DNA of 64,000 nt, taken from the NCBI GenBank assembly GCA_023515745.1, contig JALECJ010000020.1:558001-622000 (forward strand), written 5' to 3'. Below the pieces are notes generated by a model that saw nothing but the letters and a program-made list of their open reading frames with translations, made no database searches and had not been told where the DNA came from. The position numbers and the translations under genes are program-made. Positions 1-10,890 of the stretch are shown piece by piece (positions within the stretch are counted from its first letter, which is position 1; every line of letters begins with the position of its first letter). The DNA comes from Amoeboaphelidium protococcarum. Lineage: Eukaryota; Aphelidiomycota; Aphelidea.

Positions 1-394
1 GGCGTGGAAACATACGATTATAGACAGCCCAAACTTAATGTCTCTCCGAAGAATTGCCTTTCATTTTACGAGGTTTACGTCGTTTCTGTTTCTGTCGAGG
101 GGCATCTTTTTACTATTACTCCTGCTTGACAGGTACCAGAGGCTCTAGAACCGCGTCAGATCTCTGCGAGCCATTAATCTTTTCATCATTTACTTTGGGA
201 GACTCGTGTTTATCACAAACTGGCTCTTTCTTCTTCTCCTGTTACGGTTAGATGATATGGCAATTAGTTGCTAACGGCTGATTATGGTTCACTCTTTATG
301 GCTGCATCTACTGTTTCGCTAGCCTGCCTTCATTAAAATCAACTCTCGGAATTTAACGCAAACGTGACGATCTTCTCAGTTCCTACTCACTCAT
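1..394 (-). CDS. Unrecognised basic protein, 3' end outside window
   Basis: The frame is open from an ATG at 394 to the window edge, about 131 residues with TAR read as Gln. It begins MSEQELRRSSRLRQIPRVDF and ends in a strongly basic stretch (KQKRRKPRKMKG) close to the edge. Several TAA/TAG codons sit among CAA/CAG codons, as in neighbouring genes. The frame also stays open upstream of this ATG, so the start is a choice made because the residues after it look more protein-like. I do not recognise the family. The basic, Gln-rich character suggests a nuclear or nucleic-acid-binding protein, but that is inference only. Confidence 0.45.
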
Positions 395-801
395 CTTGAT
401 AATATTCTTGGTCACTTATGATGGATCTAGAGACAATAGTAGCATTAGAGGAGATAAATGAACATTGTTATGAATTGTTACACGCAATGATGCGATGACT
501 GTTAGAGGTTGAATCAATCAATCGAGCTCCAGAACTAGTTTGGACAATCACACTTATCTGTGTTGTAGCATCTCTAAAACATTTCCAGACAAATCCATTT
601 GAGTATTTTTTGTAGCAAAATTCAAATTAAGTGTAGCATTAAGTTTCTGATTTGAGTGTTGAAGAACATTTCCATTTCTTAACTTTGCCAAGTAACAAGA
701 TCAAACAATGAGCAACGACATGTTTCATCCTTTTGTTGAGAATATCTAGTTGCAATCTTTGTCATTATTAAACCAACATTCCAATAAACTGAGAAGATAT
801 A
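395..801. other. Intergenic region between divergent genes
   Basis: About 400 bases between the start of the leftward partial gene and the start of the sterol acyltransferase. AT-rich, no convincing reading frame, presumably holding both promoters. Confidence 0.4.
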
Positions 802-2565
802 ATGGATCAAGTGAAACCACCATCTTAGTTCAAAGATCACTTGAATTCCAGTGATTCCCAACTTAGATTGCGAGCTATTCATCAATAGGCTCCCAACACA
901 AGAAGTGAATCTGAAACGACAATTGGCTCGCCCAAATCGCAGGTGAAACGAGATCATCTGAATGAGAGAACTTTAGTGAATATCAAGGATATCAAGTCTG
1001 AAGTGTAGGAGCTGAGACAGAAAGTTAGCAATGTCAAGTCGTTCTTGGATGATGTAACAAATGGTCTTGATGTTGTTGATTAGAAGATTGATTAGTTGCA
1101 AGCAGTCCAACAAGGAACGACTTCCATAGCTGGTAATCACCATCATCGTCGCTAATCAAGCAAGACTGCTCAAAGCACTGATTACAAACCTCAGCGTAGA
1201 ATTATTTAGAGCAAAGTATTTAAGCCGCGCAAATCCAAATTGACAGAACTTCTGGAGATTAAAGACTTCTAGACTGTCTACAATATCTTTGTGGCTTTGC
1301 TATTCATTCTAAGTGCTTCCGTGATTGCTTAGACTTATACCACAGTGAATAAGTTGGAAGATTTCAGTTTGGATCAAGTCATTGATTTGTCTTTATTTAC
1401 CTACACATTTGGTAAATTTGACGTGGTGTTGAAGACTTGGTTGGTGTTATTTTCGTACGCATTATCTTGCCATGCTTGGAAGTACGTGATATTAAAGTCA
1501 GTCAAGTAACACGGTGGTGGCGTTCCTTCATGGCTCATTGCTTCTTATGCGATGACGGCTGTAAGTGTTATGATGTTTGCGGGGTATTAATCACTTTCTA
1601 ATTAGCTGCCTCCAGCAAGTGGATTCATTGTAATGATGGAAGCTACACGCTTTTCAATGAAAGTCCACTCCTATGTCAGATCAATGATCGATGTTGCACT
1701 TAATCTTACGGATATAGCCGATCAACAACCTGCAGTAGATCAGAATTCATTTGCTACCTACGTGTACTTTCTATTTGTACCTACTCTGCTCTATCGCTCC
1801 AGTTATCCAATGACTACTAGAGTTCGCTGGTCTTTTGTGGCTTCCCGATTTGCAGAGGTGTGTCTGATCATGCTGTACATGTACGTCATCTTTAAGTAGT
1901 ACTGCATTCCTCAATTTGCTGGCACTGGTCGTAATCCGGATTCTTTACATAATCTAGTGTCTAGTTTGTTCTAGTCTATGCTCCCAGGTGTAGTTGTGTT
2001 TGTATTCGGCTTCTTTGGTCTACTTCACTCTTGGTTGAATGCCTGGGCTGAGATCACTCGCTTTGCCGACCGTGAATTTTACAAGGCTTGGTGGAATTCG
2101 CATTCATTTGGCGAATTTTATCGACTTTGGAATCTACCTGTTCACGATTGGCTTTACAATTACATATACATTGATATATGGCTGTACTTTGAGGCCAAAG
2201 GATATTCTAAATCCACGGCGAAAACTATCAGCTAATTGTTGGTCATTGAAATCTCGGCCGTTATACATGAGTACATTATTGCGTGCGCCACTGGATACTT
2301 TTTCCCAGTGCTGGCATTCATGTTTGGTGGACCAGGACTGCTATTCACATATCTGAATAAAGGTAAGAAGGAGGGCAGTAGTCACAATGTCTTCTTCTGG
2401 GCCATGATGATAATTGGCAATGGAATGTTGACTATGCTGTATAGTCGCGAGTATTTTGCGCGTTTGTACACATTTGGTAGTCATTAGAATGTTTGTGGCG
2501 ACGATGTCACTTTTGGATCAATGGAATACTGGAAACGTTTTTTATCTATCTATTCTATAAAATGA
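802..2565 (+). CDS. SOAT: Sterol O-acyltransferase (ACAT, MBOAT family)
   Basis: Esterifies sterols with fatty acyl-CoA in the endoplasmic reticulum membrane. The 587-residue frame has no intron; an in-frame TGA lies just upstream of the ATG. An N-terminal Gln-rich cytosolic region (about 1-150) precedes a multi-pass domain. Family signatures are clear: ATRFSMKVHSYVR, a FYxxWWN motif (FYKAWWN), a WNLPVHDWL segment, the catalytic histidine in AVIHEY, and a C-terminal GNGMLTMLYSREYFAR. These follow the SOAT branch rather than DGAT1. More than ten codons are TAA/TAG, several inside conserved regions, which makes this gene good evidence for the variant code. Length matches animal SOAT (about 550). 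Confidence 0.92.
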
Positions 2566-2678
2566 ATGGCTAGAAATTGATTTAACTGTAGTGGGCGCTT
2601 TTATGTCGCAGAACAAGAGGGTTATAAATTTGATACTAATATCCAATTTAAAACAAAATTATTACAGGTTAACGAGTC

Positions 2679-4424
2679 TCATTTTCTGAACCATACGTCG
2701 TCAACTTTCCACCGTTTACCATCGTGAGAGTAAAAAGATCCTTTCTGTCCATGAAGGACTCCACTCCTGACATCAACAGGAGTATTGACATAATCAGTCA
2801 CGTCAACTTGATCAACATCACCCAGTTATTCAAGATCACTGATATTGGTGTCACTAATAAAGCCGAGCTAAACATTATGCAGATTAAGACACCTTTTTAC
2901 AGAATTTAAAGACACCAGAACACTGTTGTGGTCCTTCTTTACTAATTCAAACTTACATTATGGAATGGACTGCATTTCTAAAGCCAACATGTATAGCGCG
3001 TCAAATCCATTAGCCGCGTGGTATGGCTTTTTGGTAAATGGGCTTAATGTATGATCACCAAACACTTCTTATATATCTACCACGCCGTTGCCATTCAAAT
3101 CGGACATTGCAAGCATTTTATCGCCATCTACGGCACCTCCATCTTGTTAATTTGGATTTGAGGGATCCGTTGAGATACCAGTATTTGTTGAGGCAGAAAC
3201 AACTCCATCCCTGTTCATATCAAAAACAAGTGGACTCTCACCTCCACATCCACCTCCTCTGCCAAATCGCTTTGGTCTTCTTATTGAAGTTGGAGGTTTT
3301 GGAGTAGGTGAATTTGGAGTACCCGGAAAAGGTCTTGGTGCAGGAGGAAGAGGTTCCGAGCCATCAGGTGGAGAAGGGCTTTAAGGTGGTGGTGGTGGAG
3401 GTTAAGGACGCGTTGGAGGACTTGGAGGTCTTTAGCTAGGAGGTGGAGGACCAGGAGGTCTTTCACTTGGGGGCCTTTCACTAGGAGGTCTTTCGCTTGG
3501 TGGTGGAGGGCTAGGCGGTGAAGGACTAGGCGGCCTTTCGCTAGGAGGCCTTTAACTAGGAGGTGGAGGACCAGGAGGTGGAGTGCCTGGCGGTGTAGGA
3601 CTGGGAGGTCTTTCACTTGGTGGAGGAGGACCGGGAGGTGTGGGACTAGGAGGTCTTTCACTTGGTGGAGGAGGGCCAGGAGGTGGAGGGCCAGGCGGTC
3701 TTTCGCTAGGAGGTGGAGGACCAGGAGATGGAGGACCAGGAGGTGGAGGGCCTGGCGGTGTAGGACTAGGCGGCCTTTCGCTTGGTGGTGGAGGAGCAGG
3801 AGTTGGTGTACTAGATGATGTCGTTGTGGTTGTTACAGTAGAGGACATTGTAGATGATTTCGATGGCATCGCAGTAGTTGTTATGATAGATGACGTAGCA
3901 GAGGATGTCATGGAGCGAGTCTAACTACGACTGGATGTACAAGATGAGCACTTTTAGGTAGAAGAGGTCTAACTGTAGCGAGAAGTCAAAATGGACGACG
4001 TACTTTATACCTGAGATTTAGTAGAGGTTTACTGAGTGGTTGAGGATGACAATTTATTACAGGTAGTGCATGGAGTAGATACAGTTGAGGTTTTACTCTG
4101 AGGAGCAGAGATCGATTCGGTTGTACGCGTCACCGGCAAAGTAGTTGTTACATGTCCAGTAGTGGCCGTGATGAGCGTAGAGCTTGAGCAAGGAGTTGAT
4201 ACGACCACAGGAAGTGTAGTGCGATAAGCAGTAACAGATGAACAGCTTGTAGACAATTCTTTTACAGTCAGAGGAGTCCCACTGATAGTAGTACATGATG
4301 TGCTGATAGATGAAGCAGATCTCAGGCGGCACTTAATTGGCGCATCACTTGCCAGTTTCTATTCTGCTTATACCATAAGAGAGTAGAAGCAGAGTAACGA
4401 AAGTTTTTTACCCAAAAGCATCAT
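2679..4424 (-). CDS. Secreted Ser/Thr- and Pro-rich protein with Ca-binding-like C-terminal domain (copy A)
   Basis: 581 residues. Two consecutive ATGs at 4424 open a signal peptide (MLLGKKLSLLCFYSLMVQA), followed by an IKCRLR segment shared by all four paralogues. Residues about 30-200 are Ser/Thr-rich with many VVSTPCSS-like units (probably O-glycosylated); about 205-375 is a proline-rich repeat built on PPPPSERPPSPTPPG; about 385-465 holds two EF-hand-like loops (DMNRDG and DLNGNGVVDIEEVFG) with an AANGF segment; the last 110 residues form a separate conserved domain ending DVWFRK. The DxNGNGxxDxxExFG...AANGF pattern resembles a domain I know from bacterial RTX-type exoproteins. Likely extracellular or cell-wall protein; function unknown. 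Confidence 0.8.
3410..3800. repeat. Coding minisatellite (Pro-rich repeat of copy A)
   Basis: Imperfect tandem units of roughly 12-30 bases built on GGAGGTGGAGG, ending in CTTTCGCTTGG- or CTTTCACTTGG-like blocks. Read on the minus strand they encode PPPPSERPP-type repeats. The plus strand gives a long glycine-rich frame that is only a shadow. Confidence 0.8.
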
Positions 4425-4575
4425 TAATACGAATGGCTGCAATTGCAATAAGCTTTTCAAAAATATAATACAATAAATAAACAATAAGCTTAACTAGATC
4501 TTGATAGAAAACATATCTACATTGTGCGACACGTTCAAGTACCAAGTTGCCTTAATGTTACAGATCTTTAATTTT

Positions 4576-4622
4576 GTGACACCAATCAAGACACACAAGG
4601 GGTCACACAACGTTACGCCAAG
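4576..4622 (-). promoter_or_regulatory. Upstream element shared by copies A, B and C
   Basis: A stretch of about 47 bases, 152-198 bases upstream of the start, reading on the gene strand CTTGGCGTAAC ... GATTGGTGTCAC. The same element lies at the same distance before copy B and, inverted with the gene, before copy C. Likely promoter element; inference from position and conservation. Confidence 0.5.
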
Positions 4623-4941
4623 AGATTAAGAACTTGAGTGGATGCTTATTGTGTATGTAAAAAAATGTTTAACACTACTATTGACGTGATACGAGCATTA
4701 TAAGGAGCAGCTGTATGTGATAAAAAAGATGTACAATTCTTTGGTGGCTGGAAAACGTCCCAACCTTCAAAGTTGCCCAAATAATACCATTTAGAGTAAA
4801 ATCTCTAAATCTTCATCGTCGAGCCATACAATTGTTTCAATATGAAATGAATTGTTATACGCGTAAGTATCTACTTTAAAATTTAATTGCATGGGATATG
4901 GTTGTGTCAAGATAGCAAGCACACTCCTTTCGAGTATCAAC

Positions 4942-5154
4942 AACCAGTTTACTGACGTTCAGTTATCATTAGTTCTCATATGCAAATTCCGTATCCTATT
5001 CCAAAGCGCAATGACTTTCAACTTTATCTTGTGAAAATTTTCATGGTCAAGTTTTTAATTTAAGATTCTGTTGAGCCTGTTCTTACGTAAGGTTTTGAGT
5101 GGATGCTGCCGCGCGGCATGCTTGAACTCGCGTTGGTTATTTTTAACACGTTAA
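4942..5154. other. 213-bp segment present only in the first flank copy
   Basis: The first flank reads GAGTATCAAC, then about 213 bases, then AGCTTGAATATT. The second flank joins the two ends directly (GAGTATCAACAGCTTG). The junctions share AAC, as expected for an insertion or deletion at microhomology. No terminal inverted repeat or gene seen. Confidence 0.6.
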
Positions 5155-5882
5155 CAGCTTGAATATTGCTACGAAATGCTAGTAGCTTAAAAATTAAGAA
5201 ATGAACGGTATGTTCTCAATATCAATAAAGTAGATGTTCTGACTAGTACAAAAGATAATGGATAGTTAACTTCGCGTCACGGACTGCACTACAACAATAA
5301 TGCTAGAAATTCAGCCATATTGATCGAATACCTTACAGCTATATAATGAAAGCTGATTATAGACTTCTTTATTGTACTGTGGAGCTCTAAAGCAACGTTT
5401 CGACTTTTTTGTCATGTGAGGCAAAAATATTCAAAGACGTTAGTGAATGCTTTACAAAATACTACGTGTCAAGACTTGATGACTGCAGTCCATGAACTGT
5501 GCCATGCGCAATTATAGTTTTAAACATTATGGTAGTAAATGTTCTCCACTCCAACAGAGAAGCAGATTTTGCGCAATCTCCCACGCTATCATCCCACATT
5601 ATTGGTTGCATTTTCACCTTTTAAGCGAACAATAGGTCAAGTGTGTGGTTTCAAACCCAACGATTCCAATCAGGGTGTCTTCTACACCACCAATCGGCAT
5701 TCATCGCAAACTCGCGCTTCGCGAGAATTCCCGCCACAAACATTGCTTTTCTGTGGACATTTCCTTATGAAACTGAGCGTGAAACGAAGTAAAATTCAAT
5801 AAAAAACATTTCAAAGTTGTTGAATATAACATAGGACGCTGTCTACAGTCTCGGAGAATTACCTTATATAAAATTGTTTAGT

Positions 5883-6707
5883 ATGACTTCTCCAGTATCG
5901 CCGCAAGATAAGAGTCTGCCTATGAAGCCGAAGCATAATCCAATTTAGAATGCAGTTGACAAGTCATCAAAGGATGAAGCGTTCCAAGTCAACAGTCTGG
6001 CATTCGATTTTCTATTGATGGAGACAGTCCAAGTTACCAAGTATATTGTCGACAGAAAGTCGCAAAGAGATCAGATCATGATACAGCGCATGTTGAGAGA
6101 AGTTAATCTTTCGCCAGAGAATGAAGTTCAAGTTGTGAGTCCGGCTCCGTAGAATGCTTTGTCTAGCACTGGCACTGGTAATTATTACGATCCACAATAT
6201 GATGACTACTTTGATTTTGATGAATTGGATAATAATGCATTAAAGACACCATTGCCTACTAACATGCAGTAGACTCAGAATGAAGTCGAGTTGCTATTCA
6301 CGCGCCTAGATGTATTGGGATTCAAGGTTGGCTCTAAAATGTCCACTATTCTCTCTAATGATAAACCCAAGATGGCTGACATTCTGGACATTATGAAGTT
6401 TATTTGTAAAGAATTCTGGACCACCCTGTATTAAAAGTAGATTGACAACTTGAAAACTAATCACAAGGGTGTATACGTGCTGCAAGATAATCAATTTAAA
6501 CCACTCTAGTACATATCTTCTATGAGACAGTCTGCAGACTTGATAAGCCAAGTGGCGCCATATTTGGCCTTTCCGAGTGGAATGATTCGCGGCGCATTGA
6601 AATCTCTCGGCGTTGAGTGCATAGTCACTGCTGAAATGTCTACATCTGGATAATAATGTGCATTTAAACTCGAGATATTAAATTTCAGTGAAGTTAGTAG
6701 ATAATGA
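5883..6707 (+). CDS. TRAPPC6: TRAPP complex subunit TRAPPC6/Trs33
   Basis: Core subunit of the TRAPP tethering and Rab-GEF complexes acting in ER-Golgi and Golgi traffic. 274 residues, no intron. The C-terminal two-thirds follows the family closely: MADILDIMKFICKEFWTTLY, a run with NLKTNHKGVYVLQDN, YLAFPSGMIRGALKSLGVEC and a final IVTAEMSTSG. The N-terminus (about 1-60) and an Asp/Tyr-rich insert near residue 95-115 are extra relative to the roughly 160-residue animal proteins. Its TGA lies one base from the TGA of the converging COQ4 gene. Confidence 0.93.
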
Positions 6708-6708
6708 A

Positions 6709-7467
6709 TCAAATCTGTTTATTAGTGATATCGTGATGCTTAGTTTGTTACGCTTTGGACATTGGAGTGATGCGATGGGCACGCCGCAAGTCATCCAGAT
6801 CCATATCAAAGCACTTTTCCCAATACACGCTGAGTAAGAGATCCGCTCTAGCACCAGACTTTATGGCCCATGGAACGTAGACATTAATGAATTGTTAAAT
6901 ATCAGATTCAGTATTTCTAGATACAGATTGTGCTTGGAAATTACCAGCAGACTCCAAGTCTTAAAATCTCCATAGGGGTAGCAAACGCGCCGAGCCAAAT
7001 ATTCCAGCGATGGCCGTCATGGGCAGTCCAGTTTGTACAAACTCAAACCATTTCAACGCAAGTTCTCCCTTTAGCGTGGTGGGCACTCCAAGCAGCGTAT
7101 GCATAAAATCATGGATCTGCCTGTAGCGAAGCAGAATATAAGCCAACTCAGGATCTTTGGTAGGCAACAACTTGACGGGTTCCCTTGTGTCTGGCGACAC
7201 CTGTTCTTTATCTAAAAATAGTGTATACTGCTTTCCGAATGTATTCTCATCTAATTGTCTTAACCGCTCTAAATCAATACTCTATGAGGATATCATGGGG
7301 CGATCGCGCAAGATTTGCCTTCCTGTCGGAGTTAATAGCATTCTCTGGCGTAGCCTTTATAACGAAGGCTCTGCGACAAACAACTCAGACACTGCAGCCA
7401 CCAAGTCTTGGCGCGTTGGATCTTTCAAAGCGTTCACAGAATGCCTCAGAAGGTTGATGCCTAACAT
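6709..7467 (-). CDS. COQ4: COQ4, coenzyme Q biosynthesis protein
   Basis: Mitochondrial protein of the ubiquinone biosynthetic complex. 252 residues from the ATG at 7467. The Zn-binding HDxxH motif is present (HDFMHTLLG), followed by GELALKWFEFVQTGLPM with the downstream Glu; the segment QVSPDTREPVKLL before it and WAIKSGARADLLLSVYWE after it are also typical. The frame is open about 130 bases further upstream but contains no ATG before an in-frame TGA, and the alignable family region begins almost at this Met. A short 5' exon carrying a mitochondrial targeting peptide is therefore possible. It converges with TRAPPC6 with a single base between stops. Confidence 0.9.
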
Positions 7468-7803
7468 TACTTAGCAAGTACGCTTATCAAAATTAGTTAA
7501 AAACACGGCCACTTTACTGGAAAGGAGATCTTTAAAATTACGACTAAGGGCTGAACGCTGAAGGCAAGAAATTGTGAACAGATTGTATCGAAATCAAAAT
7601 TCTATAAGGGAATAAATATCAGCTGACAAATCAAAGTGTGTCTTCTACCATTTAACTAAAATATATAAGTACCAGTAGTCAAGCACTTGAGACGCTCTGC
7701 GACATCTAACAAGAAAGTGGGAAGTACGCGGCAAAAATGCAAAGGTAAGTCTAAACGCGAAAAATTTCAATAATATTCCTTTAATATATATTTATAAGAT
7801 GTC
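7468..7803. other. Intergenic region
   Basis: About 335 bases between the COQ4 start and the stop of copy B. It may hold an untranslated exon or targeting-peptide exon of COQ4, but I found no convincing one. Otherwise nothing recognised. Confidence 0.35.
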
Positions 7804-9600
7804 TCATTTTCTGAACCATACATCATCAACCTTCCATTGCGTTCCATCATGAGAGTAGAAGGATCCCTTCTGTAAATGAAGGACACCATTTCTTACATCA
7901 TCAGGAGTATTAATATAATCAGTCACGTCAACTTGATTTACATCGCCCAGTTCTTCTAGATTATTGATGTTAGTGTCACTAATAAAGCCAAGCTAAACAT
8001 TATGCAGATAAAGACACCTTTTTACAGAAGTTAAAGACACCAGAACACTGTTGTGATCCTTCTTTACTAATTCAAATTGACATTATGGAATGGACTGCAT
8101 TTCTAAAGCCAACATGTATAACGCGTCAAATCCATTAGCTGCGTGGTATGGCTTCGTGGTGAATGGACTCAGTGTATGATCACCAAACACTTCTTCTATA
8201 TCCACCACACCATTGCCATTTAAGTCGGACATTGCAAGCATTTTATCACCACCCACGGCACCTCCATCCTAATTATTAGGATTCGAGGGATCTTTCGAGA
8301 TACCGGTGTTTTTCGAAGCAGAAACAGCTCCATCCCTGTTTATATCAAAAATGAGAGGACTGCCGGTGCCTTTTCGATTCATTCTGCCAACAGGCCTCGA
8401 GTAAAACGAACTAGGTGGTGAACTTGGAGCACTTGGAGGTTTGGACGGAGAAGGTGACGGAGGAGGACTTTCAGGCGGTGGCGGAGGAGGTCGCGTTGGA
8501 GGACTTGGAGGTTCAGATGGTGGTCTATTGCTTGGTGGTCTTTCGCTTGGTGGTGGAGGACTAGGAGGTCTTTCACTTGGGGGTCTTTCACTAGGCGGTC
8601 GTTCGCTTGGTGGTCTTTCGCTTGGTGGTCTTTCGCTAGGCGGTGGAGGGCCTGGCGGTGTAGGACTAGGCGGCCTTTCGCTAGGAGGTGGAGGACCGGG
8701 AGGTGTATGACTGGGAGGTCTTTCACTTGGTGGAGGAGGACCGGGAGGTGTGGGACTAGGAGATCTTTCACTTGGAGGTGGTGGACCAGGAGGTGGAGGG
8801 CCAGGCGGTCTTTCGCTAGGAGGCCTTTCGTTTGGTGGCAAAGGACCAGGCGGTGTAGGACTAGGAGGTCTTTCATTAGGTGGTATTTAGCTAGGAGGTG
8901 GAGGGCCAGGAGGTGGAGGGCCTGGCGGTGTAGGACCAGGCGGCCGTTAGCTTGGTGGTGGAGGACCAGGAGTTGGTGTACTATACTTAGAGGATGTCGT
9001 TGTGGTTGTTACAGTAGAGGACCTTGTAGATGATCTTGATTGCATCGCAGTAGTTGTTATGATAGATGACGTAGCAGAGGATGTCATGGAGCGAGTCTAA
9101 CTACGACTGGATGTACAAGATGAGCACTTTTAGGTAGAAGAGGTCTAACTGTAGCGAGAAGTCAAAATGGACGACGTACTTTATACCTGAGATTTAGTAG
9201 AGGTTTACTGAGTGGTTGAGGATGACAATTTATTAGATGTAGTGCATGGAGTAGATAAAAGTGAGGTTTTACTCTGAGGAGCAGAGATTGATTCGGTTGT
9301 ACGCGTCACTGGCAAAGTAGTTGTGACATGTCCAGTAGAGGCCGTGATGAGCGTAGAGCTTGAGCAAGGAGTTGACACGACCACCGGAAGTGTAGTGCTA
9401 TGAGCAGTAGCAGATGAACAGCTTGTAGACAATACTTTTACAGTCAGGGGAGTCCCACTGATTGTAGTACATGATGTGCTGATAGACTCAACAGGTCTCA
9501 GGCGGCACTTAATTGGCGCATCAGCTGCCAGTTTCTATTCTGCTTATACCATAACAGAGTAGAAGCAGAGTAACAAAAGTTTTTTACCCAAAAGCATCAT
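7804..9600 (-). CDS. Secreted Ser/Thr- and Pro-rich protein with Ca-binding-like C-terminal domain (copy B)
   Basis: 598 residues, the tandem duplicate of copy A in the same orientation, with a nearly identical signal peptide and Ser/Thr-rich domain. The proline-rich region (about residues 207-400) differs in number and order of PPPPSERPP units, and a basic linker (RPVGRMNRKGTG) precedes the Ca-binding-like loops DINRDGAVS and DLNGNGVVDIEE. The C-terminal domain ends DVWFRK as in A and C. Repeat length change against conserved ends is typical of tandem-repeat slippage. Function unknown; probably cell-surface or secreted. Confidence 0.8.
8480..8990. repeat. Coding minisatellite (Pro-rich repeat of copy B)
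   Basis: Same repeat type as in copy A but longer, including a run of five consecutive SERPP units near 8580-8640. Encodes the proline-rich stalk on the minus strand. Confidence 0.8.
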
Positions 9601-10583
9601 TAATACGAATAGCTGCAAATACAATAAGCGTTTCACAAATATAATACAATAAATAAACAATAAGCTTAACTAGATCTTGATAGAAAACATATCCTACATT
9701 GTGCGACACGTTCAAGTACCAAGTTGCCCTAATGTTACAGATCTTTAATTTTGTGACACCAATCAAGACACACAAGGGGTCACACAACGTTACGCCAAGA
9801 GATTAAGAACTTGAGTGGATGCTTATTGTGTATGTAAAAAAATGTTTAACACTACTATTGACGTGATACGAGCATTATAAGGAGCAGCTGTATGTGATAA
9901 AAAAGATGTACAATTCTTTAGTGGCTGGAAAACGTCCCAACCTTCAAAGTTGCCCAAATAATACCATTTAGAGTAAAATCTCTAAATCTTCATCGTCGAG
10001 CCATACAATTGTTTCAGTATGAAATTAATTGTTATACGCGTAAGTATCTACTTTAAAATTTAATTGCATGGGATGAGGATGTGTTAAGATAGCAAGCTCA
10101 CTCCTTTCGAGTATCAACAGCTTGAATATTGCTGAGCAGTGCTAGTAGCTTATTGTTTAACAAATGATTGGAATGTTTTCAATATCAATAATGTCGATGC
10201 TCTGACTAGTACAAAAGATAATGGATTGATAGTGAATTTCGCGTCAAGGACTTCATTACAACAATAATGCGAGAAATACAGCCATATTGATCGAATACCT
10301 TACAGCTATACAATGACAGCCGATAAAAGGCTTCTTTATTGTACATTGGAGCCCTGGAGCAATGTTTTGACTTTTTTGTAACGTGAGGTAAAAATCTTCA
10401 AAGATGTCAGTGAATGCATTCCAAAATCCTACGCGTCAAGACCTGATGACTGCAGTCCATGAACTGTGCCATGCGCAACTATAGTTTTAAACATTATGGT
10501 AGTAAAATGTTCTCCACCCCAACAGAGAAGCAGATGTTGCGCAATCTCCCCACGCTATCATCGCACATTATTGGTTGCATTTT
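9601..10583 (-). repeat. Duplicated 5' flank, second copy
   Basis: Second copy of the 4425-5614 region, lacking the 213-bp segment. Similarity ends at TTGGTTGCATTTT near 10583. The region from there to 10890 is the promoter side of the inverted copy C. Confidence 0.8.
9753..9799 (-). promoter_or_regulatory. Upstream element shared by copies A, B and C
   Basis: Identical to the element before copy A and at the same distance from the start codon (153-199 bases). Confidence 0.5.
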
Positions 10584-10686
10584 AGCATTGACAAATCTCA
10601 ACTTTCAAATGATCATCTAAGCTTGTATTTGCCGTATTTTACTGTAGAATTACAAATCATCAAATGTTCCTCTCATTTCTCAATAT

Positions 10687-10735
10687 CTTGGCGTAACACT
10701 GCGGGCCCGTTGTGCGTCCTGATTGGTGTCACAAA
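10687..10735 (+). promoter_or_regulatory. Upstream element shared by copies A, B and C
   Basis: CTTGGCGTAAC ... TGATTGGTGTCACAAA on the plus strand, 156-204 bases before the copy C start. It is the inverted counterpart of the A and B elements, diverged in the middle but conserved at both ends, while surrounding sequence has drifted much further. Confidence 0.5.
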
Positions 10736-10890
10736 CTAATGATTAGTAACACAGGTGCAACATTATTGATAAAATAATGCCTCACAATTAAAGTGTCTAT
10801 TCTGGTTTAAATAAAGCAAAACTGTTAATTTATTGTTGTACTGCGCTATCGTTATCTTTGCAGCCATTTTAAGGATTAATGCATAGGTGT

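Larger units (their letters stand above)
4425..5614 (-). repeat. Duplicated 5' flank, first copy
   Basis: The region upstream of copy A is repeated upstream of copy B at 9601-10583, nearly identical for the first 500 bases and more diverged further out. Similarity stops near ATTGGTTGCATTTT at 5614. No gene recognised; the only open frames are short and not conserved between copies. Confidence 0.8.

Noticed and set aside
3583-3924. Long glycine-rich plus-strand frame
   Set aside because: It is antisense to the proline-rich repeat of copy A; the minus strand has signal peptide, conserved domain and stop, and the same applies at 8441-9033 in copy B.
5539-5802. 87-codon plus-strand frame in the duplicated flank
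   Set aside because: The duplicate at 10505 is frameshifted and diverges, and there is no family resemblance; with one stop codon such frames are expected by chance.
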